Numbered from the stretch's first letter, positions 18,972 to 28,949 are shown. The stretch: DNA of 64,000 nucleotides from Pantoea septica (GCF_002095575.1 NZ_MLJJ01000023.1:1-64000), one strand, 5' to 3'. Numbers and translations are program-made. The notes: generated from the letters alone by a model not told the origin.

Positions 18972-19439
18972 TTACGCCGACTTCAGATAATCCATCACGA
19001 TGTCGTGATGGTTAGAGGTTTTGAAGTCGTCGAACACTTTTTCGATAGTGCCATCGACGCCCACCAGGAAGCTGATACGGTGGATGCCGTCATAGGTTTT
19101 GCCCATAAAGGTCTTTTCGCCCCAGACGCCGAAGGCGGAGCAGACCTGATGATCTTCGTCAGAGAGCAGCGTAAAGTTCAGCAGCTCTTTTTCGGCGAAG
19201 CGCGACAGCTTTTCAGGTTTGTCGGTGCTGATGCCGAGCACTTCCACGCCCGCTTTCTTCAGCTCATCCATATTGTCGCGCAGGCCGCAGGCCTGCACGG
19301 TGCATCCCGGCGTCATCGCTTTCGGGTAGAAATAGACCAGAACGCGCTGTCCCTGGAAGTCGGTTAAATTTACCTGTTCGCCATCCTGGTCGGGCAAGCT
19401 AAATTTCGGTGCGGTATCACCGGCTTTCAGTGGATTCAT
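18972..19439 (-). CDS. bcp: Thiol peroxidase Bcp (peroxiredoxin Q)
   Basis: Bcp reduces hydrogen and organic peroxides in the cytoplasm using thioredoxin. The start at 19439 (MNPLKAGDTAPKFSLPDQDG) gives 155 aa, close to 156 in E. coli; the frame is open 35 codons further but without homology. The peroxidatic Cys46 and resolving Cys51 lie in MTPGCTVQACGLRDN. It follows gcvR on the same strand, with a gap of about 140 bp, as in E. coli. The 3' end faces the diguanylate cyclase remnant. Compared with E. coli, perM and bepA no longer sit directly beside it. Confidence 0.96.
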   Translation of the reverse strand: MNPLKAGDTAPKFSLPDQDGEQVNLTDFQGQRVLVYFYPKAMTPGCTVQACGLRDNMDELKKAGVEVLGISTDKPEKLSRFAEKELLNFTLLSDEDHQVCSAFGVWGEKTFMGKTYDGIHRISFLVGVDGTIEKVFDDFKTSNHHDIVMDYLKSA

Positions 19440-19581
19440 CACTACTCTCCATTTTTTCTTTATGCTGTGGGCGACCTGACGTCTGACGAACCGCGTCAGG
19501 CGAGAAGCCGCCATCAGGGGATATTGCGCCACATAGCCAGACAACAGTGATGTGGAGGAATAGCCCCGGTTTGTTTACAGC

Positions 19582-20160
19582 TTAGCGTGAGCCCTGCAGC
19601 GTCGCCGCATCGTCGTCGGCCAGGCTGTAGAAACGCAGCGTGCCGTCGGCGTTGAGTTCGCGGCACAGGGCGTAAAACGCCTGCTCAAACTGAGAGTCGC
19701 CGACGCCCGCCGGGCTGTGCGCGGTAATTTGAATATAGAGCGTCGGCGTCTGATCTGCATGACCCGGCTTAATGCGCGAACCCAGTTCAGCGATGTTCAT
19801 CGCATGTTTGTCGAACAGATCGGTAAAGCGCTCGATCAGGTGGGGCGAGTCCGGCACCTCAACCTGTACCCACACCGTCGCCGGCATCGGCGGACGCATC
19901 CTGGCGCTGGTGCGCTTCATGACGATCAGCAGTTCCAGCTCCGCGCCTTTCAGCGGCAGCGTCGATTCAATCAGCGCGATGGCGTTCCAGCTGCCGGATA
20001 GCAGCATAATAAAGGTGAACTCATCCCCGAGCATGGCGAGACGGCTGTCTTCGATATTGCATCCGCAGCTGCTGACGTGACGGGTAATGGTATTGACGAT
20101 ACCCGGACGGTCAACACCCAGTGCGGTGATCACCAAATGGTGGGGCTGAGACTGCGGCAA
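19582..20160 (-). CDS. gcvR: Glycine cleavage system transcriptional repressor GcvR
   Basis: GcvR binds GcvA and, when glycine is scarce, turns it into a repressor of the gcvTHP operon; glycine binding releases it. The 192-aa protein has two ACT domains: the first at about 8-85 (HLVITALGVDRPGIVNTITRHV), the second at about 95-170 (VWVQVEVPDSPHLIERFTDLF). These match E. coli GcvR throughout, apart from the variable C-terminus. It is divergent from dapA, 143 bp away, and upstream of bcp, exactly as in E. coli. No DNA-binding domain is present, as expected for a protein that acts through GcvA. Confidence 0.95.
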   Translation of the reverse strand: MPQSQPHHLVITALGVDRPGIVNTITRHVSSCGCNIEDSRLAMLGDEFTFIMLLSGSWNAIALIESTLPLKGAELELLIVMKRTSARMRPPMPATVWVQVEVPDSPHLIERFTDLFDKHAMNIAELGSRIKPGHADQTPTLYIQITAHSPAGVGDSQFEQAFYALCRELNADGTLRFYSLADDDAATLQGSR

Positions 20161-20303
20161 TGTGGGATTTCCTGTTCATTCGCTAATAACTATAAGGTAA
20201 ACATAAAAAAAACTGCTGACAAGCGCAGGAGGGGCGTGGCCTGCTTGCTTTTCAACAGAAGTAAAACGTACCATGAAGCACTTGTTTGTCGAGGGGATCG
20301 CCA

Positions 20304-21182
20304 ATGTTCACGGGAAGTATTGTTGCACTCGTTACGCCAATGGATGACAAAGGTAATGTCTGCCGTGCGAGTCTGAAAAAACTAATTGATTATCACGTCG
20401 CCAGCGGCACCGCAGCGATCGTCTCCGTCGGCACCACCGGCGAATCCGCGACCCTGAGCCATGAAGAGCATGGCGACGTAGTGATGCTGACGCTCGATCT
20501 GGCCGATGGCCGTATTCCGGTGATCGCCGGCACCGGCGCCAACGCCACCGCAGAAGGCATCTCTCTCACCAAACGCTTCGAAAACAGCGGCGTAGTTGGC
20601 TGCCTGACCGTGACGCCTTACTATAACCGTCCGACGCAGGAAGGGCTGTTCCAGCACTTTAAAGCGATCGCGGAAAGCACGGCGCTGCCGCAAATGTTAT
20701 ACAACGTCCCCTCACGCACCGGCTGCGACATGCTGCCGGAAACCGTCGCGCGCCTTGCTGAAATCAAAAATATTATCGGAATCAAAGAGGCGACCGGGAA
20801 CTTATCGCGCGTTAGCCAGATCCAAGCACTGGTCGATGAGGCCTTTATAATCGTCAGTGGCGACGACGCCAGCGCGCTGGACCTGATGCAGCTGGGCGGC
20901 AAGGGCGTTATCTCGGTCACGGCCAACATCGCGGCACGTGAAATGGCTGAGCTGTGCGCGCTGGCGCAACAGGGCAACTTCGTCGAGGCGCGTCGCCTGA
21001 ATCAGCGTCTGATGCATCTGCACCAGACGCTTTTCTGCGAACCCAATCCGATCCCAGTGAAATGGGCGGCGAAACAGTTAGGATTAATCGCCAGTGACAC
21101 GCTGCGTCTGCCGATGACGCCGCTGAGTTCAGCGGCCATACCAAAAGTCGAGCAGGCGCTGATTAAAGCGGGTTTGCGATAA
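20304..21182 (+). CDS. dapA: 4-Hydroxy-tetrahydrodipicolinate synthase
   Basis: DapA condenses pyruvate with aspartate semialdehyde, the first committed step of lysine and diaminopimelate synthesis. The start at 20304 ([20 protein letters not shown]) after GAGGGG gives 292 aa, as in E. coli. The Schiff-base lysine is in [10 protein letters not shown] (position 161), and Tyr133 and the following Arg are in VTPYYNRPT. The GTTGES loop near 43-48 is intact. bamC follows after 14 bp, so the known dapA-bamC operon is kept. The lysine feedback site is presumed from family. Confidence 0.98.
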   Translation: MFTGSIVALVTPMDDKGNVCRASLKKLIDYHVASGTAAIVSVGTTGESATLSHEEHGDVVMLTLDLADGRIPVIAGTGANATAEGISLTKRFENSGVVGCLTVTPYYNRPTQEGLFQHFKAIAESTALPQMLYNVPSRTGCDMLPETVARLAEIKNIIGIKEATGNLSRVSQIQALVDEAFIIVSGDDASALDLMQLGGKGVISVTANIAAREMAELCALAQQGNFVEARRLNQRLMHLHQTLFCEPNPIPVKWAAKQLGLIASDTLRLPMTPLSSAAIPKVEQALIKAGLR

Positions 21183-21196
21183 GTTAGGGAGTTTCA

Positions 21197-22228
21197 ATGA
21201 ATCATTCTGTAAAGCGCTCAACGGTTGCGACCGTTGTCGCGCTGTCTACTGCGATGCTGTTAACGGCGTGCTCTAGCGATCAGCGTTATAAACGTCAGGT
21301 AAGCGGTGACGAGTCCTATTTACAGGCCAGCGAACTGCACGATCTGCAGGCGCCCGCCGGTATGATCCTGCCGGTGGCGCACGGCGATTACGACGTGCCG
21401 CACACCGCTGCCAGCGGCAACGTCGGCAAGCAGCTCGACATTCGTCCGCCGGCTCAGCCGCTGGCGCTGGTTAACGGCGCGCGCGCGCAGTTCACCGGCA
21501 ACACCGGCGTGCTGATGCTGGAAAACAGCCGCGGCGCGGTCTGGTCGCAGGTGACCAAAGTCGTTGAGTCGAACAATTTCCCTATTGCGCAGCGCAACGA
21601 TGCGCGTCAGCAGCTGACCACCGACTGGGTGCAGTGGAACCGCGCCGACGAAGATAATCAGTACCGCGGCCGCTATGAGATCAGCGTGCAGTCGCAGAGC
21701 TACCAGCAAATGCTGACGGTGCGTCTGCTTGAGCTGCAGCAGCAGGATAAAGCGGTCACCGCGCCGGTGCAGATCCAGCGCTACACCGCGCAGATGCTCA
21801 ACGCCATCAGCGCAGGCCTGGATAAAATCGACGTCGCCAGCGAAAATGCGGCGGCCGGTCGCGTCAGCGGCAGCATTGACGTTCAGAGCGGCGCGGACGA
21901 TACCGGCCTGCCGATGCTGGTGCTGCGCACGCCGTTCAGCGTCGCCTGGCAGCGTCTGCCGCAGGCGATGCAGCGCGTCGGCATGGAAGTGACCGACAGC
22001 AATCGCCCGCAGGGCAGCATGAACGTCACCTACAAGTCGCCGGGCAGCGGCGCGTGGGATGAGGTCGGCGCGAAAGATCCGGAACTGCCGAACGGCGACT
22101 ATAAAGTGCAGGTCGGCGATCTCGATAACCGCAGCAGCCTGCAGTTTATCGATCCGAAGGGGCATGTGCTCACCCAGTCGCAGAACGATGCTCTGGTAGC
22201 CGTGTTCCAGGCGGCTCTCAACAAATAA
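21197..22228 (+). CDS. bamC: Outer membrane protein assembly factor BamC (lipoprotein)
   Basis: BamC is a lipoprotein of the BAM complex that inserts beta-barrel proteins into the outer membrane. A lipoprotein signal peptide ends at the lipobox LLTAC with the acylated Cys25. The long unstructured segment that contacts BamD follows ([18 protein letters not shown]). Two helix-grip domains make up the rest; the end [25 protein letters not shown] is nearly the same as E. coli (the first 18 residues of that stretch suffice to identify it). Length is 343 aa against 344. It is co-transcribed with dapA and ends before a strong intrinsic terminator. Confidence 0.97.
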   Translation: MNHSVKRSTVATVVALSTAMLLTACSSDQRYKRQVSGDESYLQASELHDLQAPAGMILPVAHGDYDVPHTAASGNVGKQLDIRPPAQPLALVNGARAQFTGNTGVLMLENSRGAVWSQVTKVVESNNFPIAQRNDARQQLTTDWVQWNRADEDNQYRGRYEISVQSQSYQQMLTVRLLELQQQDKAVTAPVQIQRYTAQMLNAISAGLDKIDVASENAAAGRVSGSIDVQSGADDTGLPMLVLRTPFSVAWQRLPQAMQRVGMEVTDSNRPQGSMNVTYKSPGSGAWDEVGAKDPELPNGDYKVQVGDLDNRSSLQFIDPKGHVLTQSQNDALVAVFQAALNK

Positions 22229-22238
22229 ATCGCCTCAG

Positions 22239-22266
22239 GGCCGGAGATTCTCCGGCCTTTTTTTTT
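22239..22266 (+). terminator. Intrinsic terminator of dapA-bamC
   Basis: GGCCGGAG and (C)TCCGGCC form a near-perfect stem with a three-base loop, followed by a run of nine Ts. It ends the dapA-bamC transcript before purC. Confidence 0.92.
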
Positions 22267-22275
22267 CGTCTCTGG

Positions 22276-22308
22276 CATAATAGCGCGCGGCGAAGTAAAC
22301 GATTGCGT
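22276..22308 (+). promoter_or_regulatory. purC promoter -10 and PurR box
   Basis: A -10-like CATAAT lies at 22276-22281. AAGTAAACGATTGCGT at 22293-22308 matches the PurR consensus ACGCAAACGTTTGCGT at 13 of 16 positions, placing the operator just downstream of the expected transcription start. The -35 region is weak and overlaps the bamC terminator. Confidence 0.75.
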
Positions 22309-22374
22309 CGCGGCAATCCCCCAGCGGCCCGCCGTCGCAGAACACCCGAAATTTTCAAGTCTGGAGTTAACAAG

Positions 22375-23088
22375 ATGCAAAAGCGAGCTGAGTTGTATCG
22401 CGGTAAAGCGAAAACCGTATACAGCACCGACAATCCGGATCTGCTGGTACTCGAGTTCCGCAACGATACGTCAGCAGGCGACGGAGCCCGAATCGAGCAG
22501 TTCGATCGCAAAGGAATGGTAAATAACAAGTTCAACCATTTTATCATGACCAAACTGCAGGAAGCGGGCATTCCGACCCAGATGGAAGCGCTGCTCTCCG
22601 ACAACGAAGCGCTGGTGAAAAAGCTGGAGATGGTGCCGGTAGAGTGCGTGGTGCGCAACCGCGCGGCCGGCTCGCTGGTAAAACGTCTCGGCGTGGAAGA
22701 GGGCATGATCCTCAATCCGCCGCTGTTCGATCTGTTCCTTAAAGACGACGCGAAGCACGACCCGATGGTTAATGAATCCTACTGCGAAACCTTCGGCTGG
22801 GTAAGCAAAGCGAACCTCGCGCGTATGCAGGAGCTGACCTTTAAAGCCAACGAAGTGCTGAGCAAACTGTTTGACGACGCGGGCCTGATCCTGGTCGATT
22901 TCAAACTGGAGTTCGGCCTGTTTAAAGGCGAAGTGGTGCTGGGCGACGAATTTTCGCCAGACGGCGCGCGCCTGTGGGACAAGCAGACGATGGATAAAAT
23001 GGACAAAGATCGTTTTCGCCAGAGCCTGGGCGGTTTGATCGAGGCCTATGAAGAGGTGGCGCAGCGTCTGGGCGTTAAGCTCGACTAG
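22375..23088 (+). CDS. purC: Phosphoribosylaminoimidazole-succinocarboxamide synthase (SAICAR synthetase)
   Basis: PurC ligates aspartate to CAIR with ATP in purine synthesis. The start at 22375 after CTGGAG gives 237 aa beginning [17 protein letters not shown], the same length as E. coli; the frame continues 24 codons upstream without homology. Signature segments are [33 protein letters not shown] and [11 protein letters not shown]. The gene stands alone between two intrinsic terminators, with its own PurR-controlled promoter. Confidence 0.98.
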   Translation: MQKRAELYRGKAKTVYSTDNPDLLVLEFRNDTSAGDGARIEQFDRKGMVNNKFNHFIMTKLQEAGIPTQMEALLSDNEALVKKLEMVPVECVVRNRAAGSLVKRLGVEEGMILNPPLFDLFLKDDAKHDPMVNESYCETFGWVSKANLARMQELTFKANEVLSKLFDDAGLILVDFKLEFGLFKGEVVLGDEFSPDGARLWDKQTMDKMDKDRFRQSLGGLIEAYEEVAQRLGVKLD

Positions 23089-23111
23089 GCTAATCGCTTG
23101 CCAGACAGAGA

Positions 23112-23137
23112 AAGGAGAGCCGCGGCTCTCCTTTTTT
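23112..23137 (+). terminator. Intrinsic terminator of purC
   Basis: The palindrome GGAGAGCCGCGGCTCTCC, extended by AA/TT pairs, is followed by six Ts. It closes the single-gene purC transcript. Confidence 0.9.
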
Positions 23138-23213
23138 CATTTGGCCGCAAGGCTGGTAGTTGTCTCCTCGCGCAACTAAAATCACGGGAAACTATCTCAA
23201 TCAGGAGCAGGTT

Positions 23214-24074
23214 ATGCGCTGGCAAGGACGTCGCGAGAGCGACAATGTAGAAGACCGTCGAGATCAAAGCCCAGCTTACGGTGGCGGCGGACGTCAGATT
23301 CGTATTCCACGCGGAAAGGGCGGCATTATTCTGTTAGTCGTGGTCGCGGTGGCCGGCTATTACGGTTACGACCTGACGGGGCTGCTGACCGGCGGTGACG
23401 TCGCCCCCACCAGCCAGCAGCAGCGCGTCAGCGCCAATGACGACGAAGCGGCGAAATTCACCCGCGTTATCCTGGCCTCCACGGAAGATACCTGGAGCAA
23501 ACTGTTCCAGCAGATGGGCAAAGAATACACCGCGCCGACGCTGGTGATGTACCGCGGCGCGACCCAGACCCGCTGCGGCACCGGCCAGACGGCGATGGGC
23601 CCTTTCTACTGCCCGGCGGATCGGCGCGTCTATATCGATCTCTCCTTCTACGATGAGATGAAAAACAAGCTTGGCGCGGGCGGTGAGTTCGCGCAGGGTT
23701 ACGTGGTGGCGCATGAGGTGGGACACCACGTGCAGAATCTGCTCGGCATTGAACCGAAAGTGCGCGAAATGCAGCAGGGCGCAAGCCAGACGCAAATCAA
23801 CCATCTGTCGGTGAAAATGGAACTGCAGGCGGACTGCTTCGCCGGCGTCTGGGGCCACTACGTCAGCAAAGATAACTGGCTGGAAGCCGGCGACCTGCAG
23901 CAGGCGCTGGATGCGGCGCAGGCGATCGGCGATGACCGTCTGCAGCAGCGCAGTCAGGGACGCGTGGTGCCCGACAGCTTTACCCACGGCACCTCGGAGC
24001 AGCGCTACACCTGGTTTAAACGCGGATTCGACAGCGGCGATCCGGGACAGTGCAACACTTTCGCTGCTAACTGA
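23214..24074 (+). CDS. ypfJ: YpfJ-family putative neutral zinc metallopeptidase
   Basis: The start at 23214 ([16 protein letters not shown]) follows CAGGAGCAGG and gives 286 aa, as in E. coli YpfJ. One membrane helix lies near residues 37-54 after a Gly-rich cytoplasmic tail. The remainder is a predicted periplasmic domain with a zinc-type HEVGHH motif near 166-171 and a second conserved segment [14 protein letters not shown] near 205. The family is annotated as neutral zinc metallopeptidase by sequence; a substrate has not been established. Its stop overlaps the tmcA start by one base (TGATG), so the two are probably co-translated. Confidence 0.93.
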   Translation: MRWQGRRESDNVEDRRDQSPAYGGGGRQIRIPRGKGGIILLVVVAVAGYYGYDLTGLLTGGDVAPTSQQQRVSANDDEAAKFTRVILASTEDTWSKLFQQMGKEYTAPTLVMYRGATQTRCGTGQTAMGPFYCPADRRVYIDLSFYDEMKNKLGAGGEFAQGYVVAHEVGHHVQNLLGIEPKVREMQQGASQTQINHLSVKMELQADCFAGVWGHYVSKDNWLEAGDLQQALDAAQAIGDDRLQQRSQGRVVPDSFTHGTSEQRYTWFKRGFDSGDPGQCNTFAAN

Positions 24075-26044
24075 TGTCGCCCGATCAGCTCAGCCGCCAG
24101 ATGCAGCAGGCAGGCATCAGGCGGCTTTGCGCCATCAGCGGCGACGCAGCCTGGTCTATGGCGCGCGCCGCCGAGTGGCGCGCCGCCTTGCCGGGCGACT
24201 GGCTGGTCGTAGGCGACGCGCCGATCGAGGGGCTGCCGCACTGCGCGCCGTCGGCGCTGCGCACGCTGCTGGGCCGCGAATTCACCCATGCTATTTTTGA
24301 CGCGCGCCGCGGTTTCCACGCCGAGGCGTTCGCCGCGCTGGCGGGTACGCTGCGCGCCGGAAGCTGGCTGCTGCTGCTGACGCCGCCGTGGCCGCGCTGG
24401 GCGCAACAGCCCGACGAGGACAGCCTGCGCTGGGCCGACGTGGCTGAACCGCTCCCGACGCCGCACTTTGTGCGCCATTTGCAGGCGAGTTTGCTAGCCG
24501 ATCCCGCCGTGGCGCTGCTGCGTCAGGACGCGCCGCCGCGTATCTCGCCGCTGGCGCCGCTGCCGCGCTGGCAGTGTCGCGCGCCGGAGCAGCAGCAGGC
24601 GATTGTCCATCAGCTGCTGACGATGACGTCAGGCGTCGCGGTGCTCACCGCGCCGCGGGGGCGCGGCAAATCGGCGCTGGCAGGCATGCTGGCGCGGCAG
24701 ATCCCGCGCGCGCTGATCACCGCCCCGGCGAAGGCCGCCACCGACGTGCTGACGCGCTTCGCGCAGGACCACTTCTACTTTATGGCGCCCGACGCCATTC
24801 TCGCCCAGCCAGATCTGCCCGCCGTCGACTGGCTAATCGTCGATGAGGCCGCAGCGATCCCCACGCCGATACTGACGCAGCTGGTGGCGCGCTTTCCGCG
24901 CGTGCTGCTGACAACCACGGTGCAGGGCTACGAAGGCACCGGCCGCGGCTTTATCCTGAAGTTCTGCGCCGGGCTGGAACAGGTGCGCTACTTCACGCTG
25001 GATGAGCCGCTGCGCTGGTCGCGGCACGACCCGCTGGAGGCCTGGCTTAATCAGGCGCTGCTGTTTGAGGACGCCGCGCCTGCGCCGCGCTCCTCGGCCG
25101 GCGCGCCGCGTCGTATGCCTGACGACGCCTGGCGGCGCGATCCCGCGCAGCCGGCGGCTGCCTGGCGCCTGCTTGCCAGCGCTCACTACCGCACCTCGCC
25201 GCTCGATCTGCGACGCTTAATGGACGCGCCTGGCATGACCCTGTGGCTGAGCGGCGACGCGCCTGCGCTGCAGGGCGCGCTCTGGCTGGTCGAGGAGGGC
25301 GGCTTAACGCCCGAACTGGCGCAGGCGGTCTGGGCGGGCAGGCGACGTCCGCGCGGCAACCTGGTGGCGCAGTCGCTGGCGGCGCACGCCGGATTCGTCG
25401 AGGCGGCGACGCTGCGCTCCAGACGTATCAGCCGTATCGCGGTGGCGGCGGAACAGCGCAGGCAGGGTGTTGGCCAGGCGTTGGTCGCTGCCGTCCAGCG
25501 TCAGCAGGATGTGGATTTTCTCTCGGTCAGCTTCGGCTACACAGAGGCGCTATGGGCCTTCTGGCGCGCCTGCGGCTTTAGCCTGGCGCGCATCGGCACT
25601 CAGCGCGAAGCGAGCAGCGGCTGCTATGCGGCGATGGCGATTCTGGCGCTGACGCCCGCAGGCAAGGCGTTACAGCAGCGCGCCGCGACGCGGCTGGCAC
25701 GCGACTGGCCGCAGCTGCGCCAGCAGATTGCCGAGTCGATCGCGCTGCCGGAGGCGCCGCTGACGTTTACTGATGAAGATGCCTGGCTGGCGGCGGGGTT
25801 CGCCTGGGCGCAGCGGCCGCTGGAGGCGAGCCTGCCGGTTTTATTTCGGCTCGCGGCCTGCGCCGCTGTGCCGCCGCTGTTGCAGGCGGCGCTGCAACCC
25901 CAGGCGGACCCGGTCGCGCTCGCGCAGCAGGCGGGGCTGAGCGGGCGCAAGGCGCTGATCGCCCGGCTACGGCTTGAGGCCGCTGCCGCTCTGACCGCGC
26001 TGGACGCCGCGCGCGCCGATCGGCTGCGTCGGCAAGTAGAATAA
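24074..26044 (+). CDS. tmcA: tRNA(Met) cytidine acetyltransferase
   Basis: TmcA uses acetyl-CoA and ATP to make N4-acetylcytidine at the wobble base of elongator tRNA-Met. The 656-aa protein has an N-terminal region and then an RNA-helicase-like module with Walker A APRGRGKSALAG near 193-204 and Walker B WLIVDEAAAIP near 254. A GNAT acetyltransferase domain follows at about 370-520, with acetyl-CoA loop RRQGVGQALV, and then a tRNA-binding C-terminal tail. The strongly conserved VQGYEGTGRGF is present. It is slightly shorter than in E. coli (671 aa), mainly in the variable linker segments. It overlaps ypfJ by one base. Confidence 0.96.
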   Translation: MSPDQLSRQMQQAGIRRLCAISGDAAWSMARAAEWRAALPGDWLVVGDAPIEGLPHCAPSALRTLLGREFTHAIFDARRGFHAEAFAALAGTLRAGSWLLLLTPPWPRWAQQPDEDSLRWADVAEPLPTPHFVRHLQASLLADPAVALLRQDAPPRISPLAPLPRWQCRAPEQQQAIVHQLLTMTSGVAVLTAPRGRGKSALAGMLARQIPRALITAPAKAATDVLTRFAQDHFYFMAPDAILAQPDLPAVDWLIVDEAAAIPTPILTQLVARFPRVLLTTTVQGYEGTGRGFILKFCAGLEQVRYFTLDEPLRWSRHDPLEAWLNQALLFEDAAPAPRSSAGAPRRMPDDAWRRDPAQPAAAWRLLASAHYRTSPLDLRRLMDAPGMTLWLSGDAPALQGALWLVEEGGLTPELAQAVWAGRRRPRGNLVAQSLAAHAGFVEAATLRSRRISRIAVAAEQRRQGVGQALVAAVQRQQDVDFLSVSFGYTEALWAFWRACGFSLARIGTQREASSGCYAAMAILALTPAGKALQQRAATRLARDWPQLRQQIAESIALPEAPLTFTDEDAWLAAGFAWAQRPLEASLPVLFRLAACAAVPPLLQAALQPQADPVALAQQAGLSGRKALIARLRLEAAAALTALDAARADRLRRQVE

Positions 26045-26117
26045 ATCCACAGACTTGTTCAAATATTCCCAATAGCGCTCTGCGCAGGGCGGCGTATAGT
26101 GATGAGAGGAGGTCATT

Positions 26118-26801
26118 ATGACACTGCAATATGTAATTGTTCAGCAGCCGAGCGCGGAAGCGCAACAGCTGTTCCTGCTCTATCACGGCGTCGGCGACAA
26201 TCCCCATTCTATGGCGCAGCTGGGCAGCTGGTTTGCGCGCGAGTTCCCGCAGGCGCAGGTGGTGGCGGTAGGCGCGCCGTCCCCGGGCCACTACTGGTTC
26301 AGCGAAACCGCGCAGCACGATCAGAGCGAGCAGCAGCGGGTTAACGCCGTGCTGCCGCAGTTCGTCGACTCGGTGCGGCACTGGCAAGAGCAAAGCGGCG
26401 TGCGCGCCGACGCGACCGCGCTGGTGGGCTTTTCGCAGGGCAGCACCATGGTGCTGGAGGGCGTGAAGGCGCAGCCGGATCTGGCGGGCCGGGTGGTGGC
26501 GTTCAGCGGCCGCTATGCGACGCTGCCGGAGCACGCCTCGACGCGCACCACTATCCATCTGATCCACGGCGAGTATGACGAACAGATACCGATGCAGCAC
26601 GCCGAACAGGCGGCGCAGCGGCTGACCGCGCTGGGCGGTGACGTGACGCTCGATATTGTTGAAGATCTGCCGCACGCGGTCGACGACCGCAGCATGGCGC
26701 TGGCGCTGAAGCATCTGCACTATACCGTGCCAAAGCGCTATTTCGATGAGGCGCTAAGCGGCGCGAAACCCGGCGACGATGACGTCATTATGATGATGTA
26801 A
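26118..26801 (+). CDS. ypfH: Alpha/beta-hydrolase esterase YpfH
   Basis: This 227-aa cytoplasmic carboxylesterase of the phospholipase/carboxylesterase group has a complete catalytic triad: Ser106 in GFSQGS, Asp154 in HGEYDEQIP and His186 in DLPHAVDD. The oxyanion-region LYHGVGDN is near residue 22. Length and neighbours (tmcA upstream, ypfN downstream on the other strand) match E. coli, where the product hydrolyses short-chain esters in vitro but has no defined physiological role. A GAGGAGG ribosome site lies at 26105-26112. Confidence 0.92.
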   Translation: MTLQYVIVQQPSAEAQQLFLLYHGVGDNPHSMAQLGSWFAREFPQAQVVAVGAPSPGHYWFSETAQHDQSEQQRVNAVLPQFVDSVRHWQEQSGVRADATALVGFSQGSTMVLEGVKAQPDLAGRVVAFSGRYATLPEHASTRTTIHLIHGEYDEQIPMQHAEQAAQRLTALGGDVTLDIVEDLPHAVDDRSMALALKHLHYTVPKRYFDEALSGAKPGDDDVIMMM

Positions 26802-26803
26802 AA

Positions 26804-26832
26804 ACGCCCTCGCGCAGGCGAGGGCGTCTCAG
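26804..26832. terminator. Bidirectional terminator between ypfH and ypfN
   Basis: ACGCCCTCGC (26804-26813) pairs with GCGAGGGCGT (26818-26827) around GCAG. The minus-strand reading is followed by a run of Ts, so it terminates ypfN best; it may also slow ypfH transcripts. Confidence 0.8.
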
Positions 26833-26858
26833 GACGATGGCGCGACCAAAAAGGCCTG

Positions 26859-27047
26859 TTACTTCTTCTTCGGCCAGTCGTCTTCATCGTCCCATTTATC
26901 GTTAAAGTCGCGATGCGGCGGCAGGTCGGGCTTGTTCGCCATATATTTTTTATGATCGATGCGCTTCAGATCTTTGTAAACGTTCATCAACACGCCGACC
27001 AGCAACAGGATCACAAGGATCCACCAGTAATCTTTAATAAATTCCAT
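26859..27047 (-). CDS. ypfN: Small inner-membrane protein YpfN
   Basis: The 62-aa protein has a single membrane helix at about residues 6-25 ([20 protein letters not shown] minus its ends). A conserved cytoplasmic-type tail follows, rich in charge ([19 protein letters not shown]). Start 27047 is chosen because GAGGAGCAGG precedes it and E. coli YpfN (66 aa) aligns from there; the frame runs to 27143 inside dapE without support. Function unknown. It lies 23 bp after dapE on the same strand and so belongs to the yffB-dapE-ypfN operon. Confidence 0.93.
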   Translation of the reverse strand: MEFIKDYWWILVILLLVGVLMNVYKDLKRIDHKKYMANKPDLPPHRDFNDKWDDEDDWPKKK

Positions 27048-27070
27048 TTGCCTGCTCCTCTCGATCGCGA

Positions 27071-28198
27071 TCAGGCGACCAGCTGTTCCATAATGCGCTG
27101 ATACATGCGGCTCAGCGTCTGCAGATCGGCTGCCTTCACGCACTCATTGATTTTGTGAATGGTGGCATTCACCGGGCCGAGCTCTACCACCTGCGCGCCC
27201 ATCCGCGCGATAAAGCGCCCGTCTGAGGTGCCGCCGGTGGTCAATAGCTGCGGCTTAATTTCATTATAGTGCGATACCGCCCTGATAACGGCGTCGACCA
27301 GCTTGCCGCGCGAGGTCAGGAAGGGTTGGCCAGAAACGTTCCATTCCAGCGTATAGCGCAGCTGATAGCTGTCGAGCAGCGCCGTCACGCGCTCTTTAAT
27401 CATTTGATCGGTGAGCTCGGTGCTGAAGCGGAAATTAAACTGCACGAAAAATTCGCCGGGGATGACGTTGTTGCTGCCGGTGCCCGCCTGCACGTTAGCG
27501 ATCTGCATGCTGGTCGGCGGGAAAAAGGCGTTGCCGCTGTCCCACTCGGTGGCGACCAGCGCGTTGAGCGCCGGCATCGCGCGATGTACCGGATTATCTG
27601 CCAGATGCGGATAGGCGACATGTCCCTGCACGCCGTGGATGGTCAGGTTCGCGGTCATCGAGCCGCGACGACCGTTTTTCACCACGTCGCCCACCACTTC
27701 GGTACTGGACGGCTCGCCCACCAGGCAGTAATCCACGCGCTCATTGCGCGCCATCAGACGCTCGACCACTTTTACCGTACCGTTTTTGGCGCTCGCCTCT
27801 TCGTCTGAGGTGATCAAAAACGCCAGGCGGCCTTTATGGTTGGGGTGCGCGGCGACGAAGCGCTCCGCCGCAACCACCATCGCCGCCAGCGAACCTTTCA
27901 TGTCCGCCGCGCCGCGGCCAAACAGCATGCCGTCGCGGATCGTGGGCTCAAAAGGGGGATTGATCCAGCGGCTGGCGTCGCCGGGCGGCACCACGTCGGT
28001 ATGGCCCGCAAACGCCAGGGTTTCGCCCTGACCACGCGTGGCCCAGAAGTTGAGCGTATCGTCGATAAGCATCGGCTCGACCTGAAAGCCGATCGCCTCC
28101 AGACGCGCAATCAGCAGCGCCTGACAGCCCGCGTCATCCGGGCTGAGCGAAGGGCGGCGGATAAGCTGCTGCGCCAGTTCGATGACAGGACAGAACAT
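27071..28198 (-). CDS. dapE: Succinyl-diaminopimelate desuccinylase
   Basis: DapE hydrolyses N-succinyl-LL-diaminopimelate to LL-diaminopimelate and succinate, on the lysine and peptidoglycan path. Start 28198 gives 375 aa, the same as E. coli. The dinuclear zinc site is complete: His in [12 protein letters not shown], bridging Asp in GRGAADMKG, catalytic and bridging Glu pair in TSDEEASA, Glu in VGEPSS and the C-terminal His in NATIHKINE. It lies one base after yffB and before ypfN. Together with dapA at 20304, two steps of the same pathway lie within 8 kb. Confidence 0.98.
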   Translation of the reverse strand: MFCPVIELAQQLIRRPSLSPDDAGCQALLIARLEAIGFQVEPMLIDDTLNFWATRGQGETLAFAGHTDVVPPGDASRWINPPFEPTIRDGMLFGRGAADMKGSLAAMVVAAERFVAAHPNHKGRLAFLITSDEEASAKNGTVKVVERLMARNERVDYCLVGEPSSTEVVGDVVKNGRRGSMTANLTIHGVQGHVAYPHLADNPVHRAMPALNALVATEWDSGNAFFPPTSMQIANVQAGTGSNNVIPGEFFVQFNFRFSTELTDQMIKERVTALLDSYQLRYTLEWNVSGQPFLTSRGKLVDAVIRAVSHYNEIKPQLLTTGGTSDGRFIARMGAQVVELGPVNATIHKINECVKAADLQTLSRMYQRIMEQLVA

Positions 28199-28199
28199 A

Positions 28200-28568
28200 T
28201 TATGATTTCTCCTGGATAAACGCCTGGTAAGCGGCTTCGCTGAAGCCGACAAGCTGCGCGCCGTCCGGCGCGCGCAGTACGGGCCGCTTGATGACGGCGG
28301 GGTGCGCCAGCATCAGCGCTTTCGCGCTCTCAGCATCGATAACGGCGTCGCGTTCGGCGTCCGTCAGTTTGCGCCAGGTGGTACCGCGGGTGTTAAGCAG
28401 CGTCTGATAGCCGGACCGATCGATAAGCTGCGACAGCAGCGCATCGCTCAGCCCGCTGGCGCGGTAGTCATGGAATTCAACGTTGATGTCGGCGGCTTCT
28501 AAATAGCGGCGCGCTTTTTTTATGGTGTCGCAATTTTTTATGCCGTACATCACCCACTGCGCTGTCAT
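28200..28568 (-). CDS. yffB: ArsC-family reductase YffB
   Basis: This 122-aa Spx/ArsC-fold protein has the cysteine in [12 protein letters not shown] and the conserved [10 protein letters not shown] segment with the RP loop [11 protein letters not shown] further on. It matches E. coli YffB, a GSH-dependent thiol reductase-like protein of uncertain substrate. It is the first gene of the minus-strand operon with dapE (stop and start one base apart). It is a second ArsC-type protein in the window besides yfgD at 7690, and the two are only distantly alike. Confidence 0.92.
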   Translation of the reverse strand: MTAQWVMYGIKNCDTIKKARRYLEAADINVEFHDYRASGLSDALLSQLIDRSGYQTLLNTRGTTWRKLTDAERDAVIDAESAKALMLAHPAVIKRPVLRAPDGAQLVGFSEAAYQAFIQEKS

Positions 28569-28949
28569 CAGGATTCCTCGTCTGAAAATGAGGCGGTCAG
28601 TTTAACACAGAGAGCCGGGGTGCTAAGCGGTGGGAAGAGAAAAGCAGGGAAATAACCGGAATAAAATCATTAGGATTTGTCTTAGTAACCGCTTTCATTT
28701 TAGAGGTGATTGTCACGATGTTTATCATGAGGCTGTTAAGAATTATCTTAGTGCGTATCCAGACCAGCTGGTCCGAATGTTTTCCCTCTTTCTTTCACGT
28801 TTATAGTAAGTTGCTGAAATGTGCGTCAGCTAGCAGAACAAAAAACTACAGTAATTAATCGATTCTGCCGATAGTGAAAAGTGGTGTAACCGTATTCACA
28901 TGGCGAAAATTTATGCGTAAAATCGTCAGCACAATAAGAGAGGGTTTAT
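28569..28949. other. 381-bp divergent control region between yffB and ypfM with two palindromes
   Basis: No coding frame of note. Two symmetric elements stand out: TCACGAT/ATCATGA (28713-28719 and 28724-28730, one mismatch) and the perfect 12-base palindrome GACCAGCTGGTC (28762-28773). Both look like protein-binding sites, but I cannot name the factor. A -10-like TATAGT lies at 28802. The ypfM promoter is at the right end. Confidence 0.4.
28895..28923 (+). promoter_or_regulatory. Sigma-70 promoter for ypfM
   Basis: TTCACA (28895-28900) and TAAAAT (28918-28923) are separated by exactly 17 bp, each matching the consensus at five of six bases. Transcription would start near 28930, about 20 bases before the ypfM start codon. 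Confidence 0.7.
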
